Shown piece after piece: positions 50,812 through 59,117 of a stretch of 64,000 nt of DNA. Positions within the stretch are counted from its first letter, which is position 1. Each line of letters starts with the position of its first letter. Where the stretch lies: assembly GCF_009739905.1 (NCBI RefSeq), contig NZ_CP034279.1, forward strand, positions 5,146,001 through 5,210,000, in the 5' to 3' direction. Origin of the DNA: Streptomyces ficellus (GTDB taxonomy: Bacteria; Actinomycetota; Actinomycetes; Streptomycetales; Streptomycetaceae). Below the pieces are notes generated by a model. It saw only the letters and a list, made by a program, of their open reading frames with translations. It had not been told where the DNA came from and searched no databases. Both the position numbers and the translations under genes were made by a program.

Positions 50812-51881
50812 CCTCCCCCGAGCGCACCGAGCACCTCGTCCTGCCCGGCGTCCTCACCGCCGAGGAGGCCGCCGAGACCGTCGCCGGCATCCTCGCCGTC
50901 CAGCGCGAGGACGGCGCCATCCCCTGGTTCCGCGGCCACCACCTCGACCCCTGGGACCACACCGAGGCCGCCATGGCCCTGGACACCGCCGGCGAGCACG
51001 CCGCGGCCGCCCGCGCCTACGAGTGGCTCGCCCGCCACCAGAACGACGACGGCTCCTGGTACGCCGCCTACCACGACGGCGACCACACCCGGGTCACCGA
51101 CCACGGCCGGGAGACCAACTTCTGCGCCTACATCGCCGTCGGCGTCTGGCACCACTACCTCGCCACCGGCGACGACACCTTCCTCGACCGCATGTGGCCG
51201 GCCGTCCACGCCGCCGTCGAGTTCGTCCTGCGCCTCCAGCAGCCCGGCGGCCAGATCGGCTGGAAGCGCGAACCCGACGGCACCCCCGTCACCGACGCGC
51301 TGCTCACCGGCTCCTCCTCCATCCACCAGGCACTGCGTTGCGCCCTCGCCATCGCCGAGGAGCGCGAGGAGCCGCAGCCCGGCTGGGAACTGGCCACCGG
51401 CGCGCTCGGCCACGCCGTCCGCCACCACCCCGAGCGGTTCCTCGACAAGAGCCGCTACTCGATGGACTGGTACTACCCGGTCCTCGGTGGCGCCGTCACC
51501 GGCGCGGCGGCCAAGGAGCGCATCGAGAGCGCCTGGGACGACTTCGTGGTTCCCGGCCTCGGCGTCCGCTGCGTCCTGCCCAACCCCTGGGTCACCGGCG
51601 GCGAGAGCTGCGAGCTGGCCCTGACGCTCTGGGCGATGGGCGAGTCCGACCGCGCCCTGGAGATCCTCCAGTCCATCGCCCACCTGCGCGCCCCGGGCGG
51701 CATGTACTGGACGGGTTACGTCTTCGAGGGCGACCGCGCCGTCTGGCCCGAGGAACTCACCACCTGGACGGCCGGCTCCCTGCTGCTCGCGGTGGCCGCC
51801 CTCGGCGGCGACGAGGCCACCACGGCGGTGTTCGGCGGCGACCGCCTGCCGAGGGGCCTGGAACCGGACTGCTGCCGCTGA
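50808..51881 (+). CDS. alpha-alpha toroid protein (prenyltransferase-like), unknown enzyme
   Basis: A 357-residue cytosolic protein from GTG 50808, overlapping the methyltransferase stop. Repeats QREDGAIPW and NDDGSWYAAY, and histidine/tryptophan-rich helices (FRGHHLDPWDHTEAAMAL; YSMDWYYPVLGG), give an (alpha/alpha)6 barrel as in terpene cyclases and some glycoside hydrolases. The conserved WDHTEA and acidic residues could be catalytic, but the reaction cannot be deduced. Its tight coupling with GT4 and methyltransferase genes suggests a shared product, perhaps a methylated polysaccharide or lipid. Confidence 0.72.
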   Translation: MTSPERTEHLVLPGVLTAEEAAETVAGILAVQREDGAIPWFRGHHLDPWDHTEAAMALDTAGEHAAAARAYEWLARHQNDDGSWYAAYHDGDHTRVTDHGRETNFCAYIAVGVWHHYLATGDDTFLDRMWPAVHAAVEFVLRLQQPGGQIGWKREPDGTPVTDALLTGSSSIHQALRCALAIAEEREEPQPGWELATGALGHAVRHHPERFLDKSRYSMDWYYPVLGGAVTGAAAKERIESAWDDFVVPGLGVRCVLPNPWVTGGESCELALTLWAMGESDRALEILQSIAHLRAPGGMYWTGYVFEGDRAVWPEELTTWTAGSLLLAVAALGGDEATTAVFGGDRLPRGLEPDCCR

Positions 51882-51974
51882 CCGGCCCGACCCGTATATG
51901 ACCGGATTCGTGCGCAACCATCCGGCTCTCCCGGCCGTCCCACACGTAAAGAGCACCAGCGGCAGGGGAGAACG

Positions 51975-52559
51975 ATGAAACGACGCACCACGGCACTGGC
52001 GACGCTCCTGCTCACCGGCGCCGGTCTCGGCATGCTGACCACCCCGGCCACGGCGGCACCGGTCGCCGCCGCGCGGGCCGCCACCGTCTGCCCCACCGGC
52101 TGGGGCAGCGTCCAGAAGACCGCGACCGCCGCCGCGACCGCCTCGCTGACGGACATCAGGACCGGCCGCCACGACTGCTTCGACCGCATGGTCTTCCACG
52201 TCCCCGGCGTCGGCACCGGCAAGGTCGGGTACGACGTCCGGTACGTCGAGCGGATCTACCAGGACGGCTCCGGACGCCACATCCCGGTCGCCGGCGGCGC
52301 CGTCCTCGAAGTGCGCCTGTCGGCCCCCAGCTACGACCCGGAGACCGGCGCCGCCACCTACCGCGGCAAGGTCGCCCAGCCGCTGCCCGGGGTGGACCTC
52401 ACGGGCTACCGCACCTTCCGGGACACCCGGTTCGTCGGCAGCTTCGAGGGCGACACCCAGGTCGGCCTCGGCGTCCGCGCGCGGCTCCCGTTCCGGGTCC
52501 TCCACCTGTCCGACCGCCTCGTGGTGGACGTCGCCCACACCTGGGGCGCCACCCGCTGA
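51975..52559 (+). CDS. secreted AMIN-like domain protein
   Basis: A 194-residue protein with a signal peptide (about residues 1-28, ending ATAA). The mature domain reads TDIRTGRHDCFDRMVFHVPG, then GKVGYDVRYVERIYQDGSGR and VDVAHTW at the end, the pattern of AMIN-like beta-sandwich domains common in secreted actinomycete proteins. Two cysteines (VCPTGW, DCFDRM) could pair. The role is probably cell-wall or envelope binding. It starts at ATG 51975 behind AGGGGAG. Confidence 0.8.
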   Translation: MKRRTTALATLLLTGAGLGMLTTPATAAPVAAARAATVCPTGWGSVQKTATAAATASLTDIRTGRHDCFDRMVFHVPGVGTGKVGYDVRYVERIYQDGSGRHIPVAGGAVLEVRLSAPSYDPETGAATYRGKVAQPLPGVDLTGYRTFRDTRFVGSFEGDTQVGLGVRARLPFRVLHLSDRLVVDVAHTWGATR

Positions 52560-52679
52560 CCGCGGCGCGGGCGCTCGGCGGCGCCAAGCGCAGGGGCCGG
52601 GACACGTGGCGGGTCGACGCCCACCGCTGTCCCGGCCGCGGCCACCCGGAGCCGTCGCCCGCGACCGGGCCTGAGGCGG

Positions 52680-52973
52680 TCAGTACCGGCGCAGGCGGCC
52701 GGCGAGGGCGTGGCCCGCCAGGAGATAGACCAGGGCGGCGAGGCCGTAACCGAACACGACGCGCAGCCAGGCCGTGTCGAACGTGAACAGGTCGTGCGAC
52801 CAGCCGGCCAGCCAGCGGGCGGTTTCCTGGATGAAGTTCACCAGGTCGTTGGCCCGGTTGGCGTCGAAGAGGTACATCAGGATCCAGAGGCCGATGATGG
52901 CGGCCATGACGTCGGCGACGACCGCTATGACGGTCGCCGCCTGTGCGCTTCCGCTTCTGCGACGGGGAGACAT
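52680..52973 (-). CDS. small two- or three-helix membrane protein
   Basis: A 97-residue protein with a basic N-terminus (MSPRRRSG), hydrophobic helices at about residues 12-35 and 68-92, and a short amphipathic middle (NDLVNFIQETARWLAGWSHD). It ends RLRRY. It resembles conserved small actinomycete membrane proteins of unknown function. No strong ribosome site is visible before the ATG at 52973, so the evidence is mostly composition and topology. Confidence 0.6.
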   Translation of the reverse strand: MSPRRRSGSAQAATVIAVVADVMAAIIGLWILMYLFDANRANDLVNFIQETARWLAGWSHDLFTFDTAWLRVVFGYGLAALVYLLAGHALAGRLRRY

Positions 52974-53051
52974 GCGGTACGCGTTGCCGCTCCGGTCCGT
53001 ACGAAACCCGCCGCCCCGCCCACCGGTCCGGCCCGGCCCGAACCGGGGGCG

Positions 53052-54056
53052 CTACGCGTTGAGTTCGGCCAGCACCCGCAGGGTGGCCGGGTCGGGGGCG
53101 GTGACCAGGAGGTCGGTGACCGGCCCCGCGCGCCACAGCTCCAGGCGTTCGGCGATCCGGCCACGGGGGCCGGTCAGGGAGATCTCGTCGGCGAAGGCGT
53201 CCGGGACGGCGCGCACCGCCTCCTCGCGGCGCCCCCGCGCGAACAGCTCCTGCACACGGCGGGCTTCGGCCTCGTACCCCATGCGCGCCATCAGGTCGGC
53301 GTGGAAGTTGCGGGTGGCGTGGCCCATGCCGCCGATGTAGAACCCGAGCATCGCCTTGACGGGCAGCAGGCCCTCGGCGACGTCGTCGCACACCCGCGCG
53401 CGGGCCATGGGCGCGACCATGAACCCGGCGGGCAGGTCCGGCAGGTCGTACGCGCCGGGCCGCAGCGGCGACCAGTACAGCGGCAGCCAGCCGTCGGCGA
53501 TCCGCGCCGTCTGGGCGACGTTCTTCGGGCCCTCCGCCCCCAGCAGGACCGGCAGGTCGGCGCGGAGCGGATGGGTGATCGGCTTCAGCGGCCTGCCGAG
53601 GCCGGTGCCGTCCTCCCCGGCGTACGGGTGCGGGTGGAACCTGCCGTCCAGCACCACCGGCCCCTCGCGCCGCAGGACTTGGCGGACCACGTCGACGTAC
53701 TCCCGCGTCGCGGTGAGCGGCGAGGCGGGGAACGGGCGGCCGTACCAGCCCTCGACGACCTGCGGCCCGGACAGGCCGAGCCCCAGCATCATCCGGCCGC
53801 CCGAGAGGTGGTCCAGGGTGAGCGCGTGCATCGCGGTGGCCGTCGGCGTCCGGGCGGCCATCTGCGCGATCGCCGTGCCCAGCCGGATCCGGCTGGTGTG
53901 CGCCGCGATCCAGGTGAGCGGCGTGAACGCGTCCGAGCCCCACGCCTCGGCCGTCCACACCGAGTGGTAGCCGAGCCGCTCGGCCTCGCGGGCCAGTTCG
54001 AGGTGGCCGGTCCCGGGCCCGCGCCCCCAGTAGCCGAGTGCCAGTCCGAGCCGCAT
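53052..54056 (-). CDS. LLM-class F420-dependent oxidoreductase
   Basis: A 334-residue protein starting at MRLGLALGYWGRG (54056). Features of the luciferase-like monooxygenase/F420 family are LAREAERLGYHSVWTAEAWGSDAF (about residues 24-47), WIAAHTSRIRLGTAIAQMAARTP (about 51-73) and MMLGLGLSGPQVVEGWYG. It probably uses F420 and a flavin-like chemistry on an unknown substrate. A perfect CTGACG-ATC-CGTCAG palindrome lies 12 bases before the ATG, linking it to the putative redox/steroid regulon. No partner gene is adjacent. Confidence 0.9.
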   Translation of the reverse strand: MRLGLALGYWGRGPGTGHLELAREAERLGYHSVWTAEAWGSDAFTPLTWIAAHTSRIRLGTAIAQMAARTPTATAMHALTLDHLSGGRMMLGLGLSGPQVVEGWYGRPFPASPLTATREYVDVVRQVLRREGPVVLDGRFHPHPYAGEDGTGLGRPLKPITHPLRADLPVLLGAEGPKNVAQTARIADGWLPLYWSPLRPGAYDLPDLPAGFMVAPMARARVCDDVAEGLLPVKAMLGFYIGGMGHATRNFHADLMARMGYEAEARRVQELFARGRREEAVRAVPDAFADEISLTGPRGRIAERLELWRAGPVTDLLVTAPDPATLRVLAELNA

Positions 54057-54067
54057 GACCACGCCTC

Positions 54068-54082
54068 CTGACGATCCGTCAG
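54068..54082. promoter_or_regulatory. perfect CTGACG-ATC-CGTCAG operator before the LLM gene
   Basis: A 6-3-6 perfect palindrome immediately upstream of the start codon. It is one of the two sites (with 58946-58960) where both half-sites match exactly. Confidence 0.65.
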
Positions 54083-54154
54083 CACGTCGCGGCGACTGTA
54101 CGGCAACGGCCCCCCGCCCGGAAGGGCGAGGGGCCGCCGGCCACGCTTGGGGGA

Positions 54155-55030
54155 TCAGCCGCGCTGGATGCCCGTCGTGTCCTGGAGCACACCACGGCGG
54201 CCGTCCTGCGTCTGGGCCACCAGGCCCGGGCCGCGCTGCTCCACCGCCAGGTACCAGGTGCCGGGCGCCAGCTCCGCGATCGGCGTCGGCGAACCGTCCT
54301 CGCCGTACAGCGGGCGGGCCACCGGAACCGCGAACCAGAACGGCGAGAAGTCCGAGCCGGACGCCGACTGGTCCTGACCGCCCTGCGAAGGCTGCGCCGG
54401 GGCCTGCGAGGCCTGCGCCTGCGGACCGGGCTGGCCCGCCGGAGCCGGCTGCGGCTGGCCCGGCTGACCGGCCTGCGCACCCGGGTAGCCGTAACCACCC
54501 TGGGGCTGGCCGCCGTACGGCGGCTGCTGGGCGCCGGGGTAGCCGTACCCGGCCTGCGGCTGACCGCCGTAGGGCTGGGGCTGCTGCGGGCGCGGGGCGC
54601 CCATCAGCGGGGCCTTGAGGGCCGGGACGAGCGGAGCGGCGACCGCGGCGGCGGCCAGCACGATCGTGGCCAGCAGGCCCAGGATCATGCCCGCGCCCGC
54701 GTCGGGCTCCCAGTCGATGATCGTCCAGAACGCCGTCCACAGCGCGAAGATGCAGAACGCCACACCGAACTGGCCCAGGTCGATACCTGCGACCTTGCGG
54801 CCGGGCATCCCGCGCCCGACCACGATCAGCGCCGCGCCGATGACACCGGAGAGGAACATGCTCATCAGCAGGCCCAGGGAGTCCCAGGCGTTGGCCGTGT
54901 CGTAATTGGAGCAGTCGATGCCGGCGGGGCAGTCGACGCCGGGGGTAAGGCCGAGGAACGAGGCGATGAACAGCACCACCGCTGCTCCGATCACCACGCC
55001 ATCGCCTCGAGTGAGGGAGCGGATGTTCAC
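54155..55030 (-). CDS. DUF5336-type membrane protein with Gly/Pro/Gln tail
   Basis: About 291 residues from GTG 55030 behind AAGGAC. About four membrane helices occupy the first 140 residues (for example GVVIGAAVVLFIASFLGL and GVAFCIFALWTAFWTIIDW). A low-complexity region with repeated GYGYPGAQ and QPQ motifs follows (about 145-225), then a compact C-terminal domain ending GVLQDTTGIQRG. Streptomyces members are annotated DUF5336. The tail repeats are encoded by imperfect DNA repeats. Confidence 0.75.
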   Translation of the reverse strand: MNIRSLTRGDGVVIGAAVVLFIASFLGLTPGVDCPAGIDCSNYDTANAWDSLGLLMSMFLSGVIGAALIVVGRGMPGRKVAGIDLGQFGVAFCIFALWTAFWTIIDWEPDAGAGMILGLLATIVLAAAAVAAPLVPALKAPLMGAPRPQQPQPYGGQPQAGYGYPGAQQPPYGGQPQGGYGYPGAQAGQPGQPQPAPAGQPGPQAQASQAPAQPSQGGQDQSASGSDFSPFWFAVPVARPLYGEDGSPTPIAELAPGTWYLAVEQRGPGLVAQTQDGRRGVLQDTTGIQRG

Positions 55031-55165
55031 GTGTAAGAGTCCTTCGTCGGTTCGTCTCGTCGGGGTGGCGCGGTGCACGGGGGTGGCCGGCCCCATCGTA
55101 CGGATGCGGTACGGATTCGGGCCCGGGGTGATCCCGGACCCCCGGCAGGCTACCGCCCGCCGGAC

Positions 55166-56044
55166 CTAGTCCCGCAGGTAGGTACTGACGCCGGCCGCGA
55201 TCCCACGGGCCGCTTTCTGCCGCCATGCCGTGTCTGTCAGCAATGCGGCGTCCTTCGGGTCACGCATATTGCCGCATTCGACGAACACTTTGGGCACGGT
55301 CGACAGATTCAGTCCGCCGAGATCCTTGCGGACGTCCAAACCGGTGCCCCCGCCGATGTAGTTGGCCGGAGCGGTCCCGGTGGCGAGGGCGAACTCCCGC
55401 GCGACGCGCTCGCCGAGGGCGCGCGACGGGCCCACGATGCTCGTGGTGTCGGCCGTGCCGCCCTTGACCAGCGCGGGGAGGATCACATGGAAGCCGCGGT
55501 TGCCGGTGCCGGAGCCGTCGGCGTGCACGGACACCACCGCGTCGGCCTTCGCGGCGTTCCCGATCCGGGCCCGCTCGTCGATGCACGGCCCGTAGGGGCG
55601 GTCGGCGTCCTGGGTGAGGACCACCGTCGCGCCCTGCTGCCGGAGCAAGGTGCGAAGACGGTGTGAAACATCCAGGGTGAATGCGGCTTCCGTGTAACCG
55701 GAGTTCGTGGACGTCCCGGTGGTGTCGCATTCCTTACGGTTCGTTCCGATGTTGACCGACTGGTTGATCTCATGGGGGTGCTCGAAGTTTCCCGGATTGT
55801 GACCTGGGTCGATCACCACGGTCTTGCCGGCCAGGGGCGCCGGAGGCGCGGGGGTGACCGGGGACGCCAGGGGCGCCCCGGACGGACCGGGCGCGGGCCG
55901 CGCCTCCGGGGGCAAGCTCCGGGCCGGGCCGCTCGTCACGGCCCACACCAGCCACCCCGCCAGCGCCGCCGGAACCAGCGCGGCGCCCGCGAGGGCGAGC
56001 TTCGAACGGCGGCGCGGGACTTGCGAACTGTCGTCGTGGTGCAC
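55166..56044 (-). CDS. N-acetylmuramoyl-L-alanine amidase (Amidase_3)
   Basis: A 292-residue protein with a basic N-terminus, one membrane or signal helix (about residues 15-38), a Pro-rich linker, then an amidase_3 domain. The zinc ligands are His82 in IDPGHNPG, Glu119 in YTEAAF and His174 in VSVHADG; a late Glu in VECGN is the likely catalytic acid. It cleaves the amide bond between muramic acid and the stem peptide during wall remodelling. It is probably membrane-anchored, with the enzyme outside the cell. No inhibitor or chaperone gene is adjacent. Confidence 0.92.
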   Translation of the reverse strand: MHHDDSSQVPRRRSKLALAGAALVPAALAGWLVWAVTSGPARSLPPEARPAPGPSGAPLASPVTPAPPAPLAGKTVVIDPGHNPGNFEHPHEINQSVNIGTNRKECDTTGTSTNSGYTEAAFTLDVSHRLRTLLRQQGATVVLTQDADRPYGPCIDERARIGNAAKADAVVSVHADGSGTGNRGFHVILPALVKGGTADTTSIVGPSRALGERVAREFALATGTAPANYIGGGTGLDVRKDLGGLNLSTVPKVFVECGNMRDPKDAALLTDTAWRQKAARGIAAGVSTYLRD

Positions 56045-56063
56045 ACCGCCACCCTAGGTCGTG

Positions 56064-56705
56064 TCAGAAGCCCGGGCCCGTACGCCGCAGGACCCGCAGC
56101 GAGTCGGTGACCGACTGCTCGGTGAACGCGCCCGACGCGAGCGCCCGCAGATAGACGCGGTACGGCGCCTGGCCGCCGTCCGCCGGGTCGGGGAACACGT
56201 CGTGCACGACCAGCAGCCCGCCCTCGGCCACGCGCGGCGCCCAGCCCTCGTAGTCGGCCGTCGCGTGCTCGTCGGTGTGGCCGCCGTCGATGAAGACCAG
56301 ACCGACCTCACCCGCCCACACCCGCGCCACCTGCGGCGACCGGCCGACGACGGCGATGACGTGCTCCTCCAGGCCCGCGGCGTGCAGCGTCCGGCGGAAC
56401 GTCGGCAGCGTGTCCATCAGCCCGACCTCCGGGTCCACCACCGCCGGGTCGTGGTACTCCCAGCCCGGCTGCTGCTCCTCGCTGCCCCGGTGGTGGTCGA
56501 CCGTGACCGCCACGGTCCCCGCGGCGCGGGCCGCGTCGGCCAGCAGGATCGTCGAGCGCCCGCAGTACGTGCCGACCTCCAGCAGCGGCAGGCCCAGCCT
56601 CCCCGCCTCGGCGGCCGCCGCGTACAGCGCCAGGCCCTCCCGCACCGGCATGAACCCCTTGGCGGCCTCGAAGGCGGCCAGCGTCTCCGGCTTGGGCGCG
56701 GCCAT
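56064..56705 (-). CDS. class I SAM-dependent methyltransferase (Methyltransf_24-like)
   Basis: A 213-residue protein: LLEVGTYCGRSTILLADAARAA (about residues 41-62) is the SAM-binding motif I and VGLVFIDGGHTDEHATADYEGW (about 133-154) the second motif with the IDGGH signature. The N-terminal helix MPVREGLALYAAAAEAGRLG is typical of the CmcI-like group. The substrate is unknown. It is close to the divergent MFS gene and may form a resistance or export-related unit with it, but this is not established. Confidence 0.85.
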   Translation of the reverse strand: MAAPKPETLAAFEAAKGFMPVREGLALYAAAAEAGRLGLPLLEVGTYCGRSTILLADAARAAGTVAVTVDHHRGSEEQQPGWEYHDPAVVDPEVGLMDTLPTFRRTLHAAGLEEHVIAVVGRSPQVARVWAGEVGLVFIDGGHTDEHATADYEGWAPRVAEGGLLVVHDVFPDPADGGQAPYRVYLRALASGAFTEQSVTDSLRVLRRTGPGF

Positions 56706-56815
56706 GCGGTTCCTCCTGATCGGATGCGTCTACTGAGCGGTCACATCGTAGGCGGCACCGGGACCTCCGACGTAGGCCCACCTTCCGATGTACGGAGCAC
56801 ACATCACCTGCGACC

Positions 56816-58318
56816 ATGACAGCCATGCCGCAGCCCCGTACCGACACCACCCCTGCCCGCCCGGCCGCCGACACCTCCCGCCCCGCCGCCCGCACCTGGG
56901 CGGTCCTCCTGGCCGCCTGCGCCGGCCAGTTCCTGGTGGTCCTCGACGTCTCCGTGGTGAACGTCGCCCTGCCGTCGATGCGCGCCGACCTCGGGCTGTC
57001 GGCGGTCGGCCTCCAGTGGGTGCTCAACGCGTACTCGATCGCCTTCGCCGGGTTCATGCTGCTCGGCGGCAGAGCGGCCGACATATTCGGGCGCAAGCGG
57101 ACGTTCCTGGCCGGACTCGGGCTGTTCACCGCCGCCTCGGTCGCCGGCGGGCTCGCCACGGAGGGCTGGCAGCTGCTCGCCGCCCGCGCCGCACAGGGGC
57201 TCGGCGCGGCGGTCCTCGCGCCCGCCACGCTCACCATCGTGACCGGCGCCGTACCGCCCGGGCCCGCGCGGACCCGGGCGATCGCGACCTGGTCGGCGGT
57301 GGGCGCGGGCGGTGGCGCGGCCGGCGGACTGGTCGGCGGCGTCCTGACCGACCTGCTGTCCTGGCGCTGGGTACTCCTGATCAACGTGCCGGTCGGGGTC
57401 CTCGTCCTCGTCGGCGCCGCGCTGTGGATCCGCGAGAGCCGGGTCGAGAGCGGCAGGCGGCTCGACCTGCCCGGCGCGGTCCTGGTCACCGCAGGGCTGG
57501 CCGCCGTCGCGTACGGCATCGTGCAGACCGAGGAGGCCGGCTGGGGCGAGCCCGCGACCCTGCTGCCGCTGCTCGGCGGCGCGGCGCTCCTGGTCGCGTT
57601 CGTCGCGGTCGAGGCCCGGACCAGGGCCCCGCTCATGCCGCTCACGGTGTTCCGCTCCCGCGCCGTCACGGCGGCGAACGTGTCGATGCTGGTCAACGGC
57701 TCGGCCTCGTTCGCCATGTGGTTCTTCATGACTGTCTACGCCCAGAACGTGCTCGGCTACACCCCGCTGGAGGCCGGCCTGGCCCTCGTACCGAGCTCCC
57801 TCGCCGTCATCCTCGGCTCCAAGCTGGCGCCCCGCCTGATGACCACCACCGGGGCGCGCAACCTCGCGGTGATCGGCACCCTGGTCGCCGCCACCGGCTT
57901 CGGCTGGCAGTCCCTGATGGACGTGCACGGGACGTACGTCACGACGATCCTCGGCCCCGGCGTCCTGATGATGGCCGGCATGGGCCTGGCCATCACCCCG
58001 CTCGCCTCGCTCGCCACCTCGGGCGCCGCACCGGGCGACGCCGGCCTGGTGTCGGGCCTCGTCAACACCTCGCGCACCATGGGCGGCGCCCTGGGCCTGG
58101 CCGTCCTGTCGACGGTCGCCGCCTCCCGCACGGCGGGCGGAACGGGACCGGAGGCGCTCACGGCGGGGTACGCGCTGGCGTTCCGCACCGGCGCGGGCGT
58201 CCTGCTGGCGGGCGCCGTACTGATGCTCCTGTGGCTGCCGCGGCGGGCCCCGGTCATGCCCGGTCCCGACGGCCCCCTGCCCGATCCGGCCTCCGTGCCG
58301 CATACTGGCGGGAAATGA
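56816..58318 (+). CDS. MFS transporter, DHA2-type (14 TM)
   Basis: A 500-residue membrane protein with 14 hydrophobic segments. MFS motif A-like (GGRAADIFGRKRTFLAGL), the cation-path region VVLDVSVVNVALPSMRADLG with Asp in TM1, and GGLVGGVLTDLLSWRWVLLINVPVGVLVLVG are seen. It is a proton-coupled drug exporter of the EmrB family (inferred). The start is at ATG 56816. The stop overlaps the next start by four bases (ATGA), so it is co-translated with the small SH3-like gene. Confidence 0.88.
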   Translation: MTAMPQPRTDTTPARPAADTSRPAARTWAVLLAACAGQFLVVLDVSVVNVALPSMRADLGLSAVGLQWVLNAYSIAFAGFMLLGGRAADIFGRKRTFLAGLGLFTAASVAGGLATEGWQLLAARAAQGLGAAVLAPATLTIVTGAVPPGPARTRAIATWSAVGAGGGAAGGLVGGVLTDLLSWRWVLLINVPVGVLVLVGAALWIRESRVESGRRLDLPGAVLVTAGLAAVAYGIVQTEEAGWGEPATLLPLLGGAALLVAFVAVEARTRAPLMPLTVFRSRAVTAANVSMLVNGSASFAMWFFMTVYAQNVLGYTPLEAGLALVPSSLAVILGSKLAPRLMTTTGARNLAVIGTLVAATGFGWQSLMDVHGTYVTTILGPGVLMMAGMGLAITPLASLATSGAAPGDAGLVSGLVNTSRTMGGALGLAVLSTVAASRTAGGTGPEALTAGYALAFRTGAGVLLAGAVLMLLWLPRRAPVMPGPDGPLPDPASVPHTGGK

Positions 58319-58536
58319 CGAACCGATCCGCGCCCCGGCGCCACCTCGCCACCAGTCCCTTCAAAGCCCCCGTTGCCGCACCGATCAAGCACTTCGCGGT
58401 GGGGGACCGGGTCTCCCACGACCGGCACGGCCTCGGCACGGTCATCGCCGTCGAGGACGAGATCGCCACGCTCGTCGACTTCGGCTCCCAGAAGGCCCGC
58501 ATCGTCAGCCCGTACAAGGGCATGGACAAGCTCTGA
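58315..58536 (+). CDS. small SH3/Tudor-like (CarD/UvrD-tail type) protein
   Basis: A 73-residue protein with a beta-barrel core FAVGDRVSHDRHGLGTVIAV followed by EDEIATLVDFGSQKARIVSPY, the pattern of the Tudor/SH3 domains at the C-terminus of UvrD/PcrA or in CarD/TRCF proteins, which bind RNA polymerase or DNA. It is a stand-alone copy. It is co-translated with the MFS gene. A function in transcription control is only suggested by the fold. Confidence 0.7.
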   Translation: MTNRSAPRRHLATSPFKAPVAAPIKHFAVGDRVSHDRHGLGTVIAVEDEIATLVDFGSQKARIVSPYKGMDKL

Positions 58537-58582
58537 CCTCCCGCCGCCGCCCGCCCCCGGCCCCCCGCCGGGGCGGAGCCGC

Positions 58583-58668
58583 GCCCACCACCCACCGCCC
58601 CGCACCCGGCGACGCACCCGAGGCGGGGCCGTGCCCACCACCCACCGCCCCGCACCCGGCGACGCACC
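58583..58668 (+). repeat. 50-bp-period direct repeat (two copies)
   Basis: A 36-base sequence starting GCCCACCACCCACCG is identical at 58583-58618 and 58633-58668, with partly matching flanks (GAGGCGGGGCCGTG). Period 50 bases. Its role is unknown. Confidence 0.85.
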
Positions 58669-58855
58669 GGGGTGGGGCCGTGCAGGGTCGCCCCCGCAGG
58701 GGGCCGGCGGCGTTACCGGGGCTCCCATCCTCGTAACCTGAGGCCGCCGGCCCCGAGGAGGCGAGCCCGGAGGGGCCACGCCCCACCCCCACCGACCGGC
58801 ACCGGCCCGAGGCACCGCCCGCAGGCGAACCGGGAACAGGCACCGCACCACTCCC

Positions 58856-58899
58856 GTTGTGCCCACCCGTCCCGCCCCAGCGGGACGATTGCCCACAAC
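58856..58899. terminator. long interrupted stem-loop
   Basis: Arms GTTGTGCCCACCCGTCCCGC (58856-58875) and GCGGGACGATTGCCCACAAC (58880-58899) match at 16 of 20 positions around a 4-base loop. No T tract follows. It could end the upstream MFS transcript or be an intergenic repeat element of a type common in Streptomyces. Confidence 0.6.
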
Positions 58900-58945
58900 G
58901 GCTGGGGTGGCCACGGGCAAACCGCGCACACCCCCACCCCCAGAG

Positions 58946-58960
58946 CTGACGCACCGTCAG
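58946..58960. promoter_or_regulatory. perfect CTGACG-CAC-CGTCAG operator upstream of the MaoC operon
   Basis: A perfect 6-3-6 palindrome 157 bases upstream of the MaoC start, 51 bases before the KstR-like box. Having both sites upstream of one steroid-type operon suggests dual control. Confidence 0.6.
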
Positions 58961-59010
58961 CACCCTTCCCAACCCCCGCCGCCCGCGCTATACAGGTGGA
59001 CCACCGGCCC

Positions 59011-59024
59011 TGGAACGCGTTCTA
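59011..59024. promoter_or_regulatory. KstR-like box upstream of the MaoC operon
   Basis: TGGAACGCGTTCTA matches TnnAACnnGTTnnA at every fixed position. It lies 94 bases before the ATG at 59118 and is followed by AGAAGGG, so it may overlap the promoter. Confidence 0.7.
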
Positions 59025-59117
59025 GAAGGGCGCGCGGGAGAGGGGGCCGGCCTCAGCGGCCTCGGCGCGGCCGACGGTGCGGACGGCCGTGCCGAGGTCT
59101 TCCGTACAAGGAGCCCC

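Larger units (their letters stand above)
58537..59117. other. 581-bp intergenic region rich in repeats and regulatory sites
   Basis: No gene is supported. It contains two copies of a 50-base unit (58583 and 58633), a long interrupted hairpin (58856-58899), the CTGACG-CAC-CGTCAG operator (58946-58960) and a KstR-like box (59011-59024), followed by the MaoC-type gene. Frames here are Arg/Pro/Ala-rich with no ribosome site. Confidence 0.65.

Noticed and set aside
51975..52973. Secreted AMIN-like protein and small membrane protein as a pair
   Set aside because: They face opposite directions with more than 100 bp between them, so there is no operon evidence.
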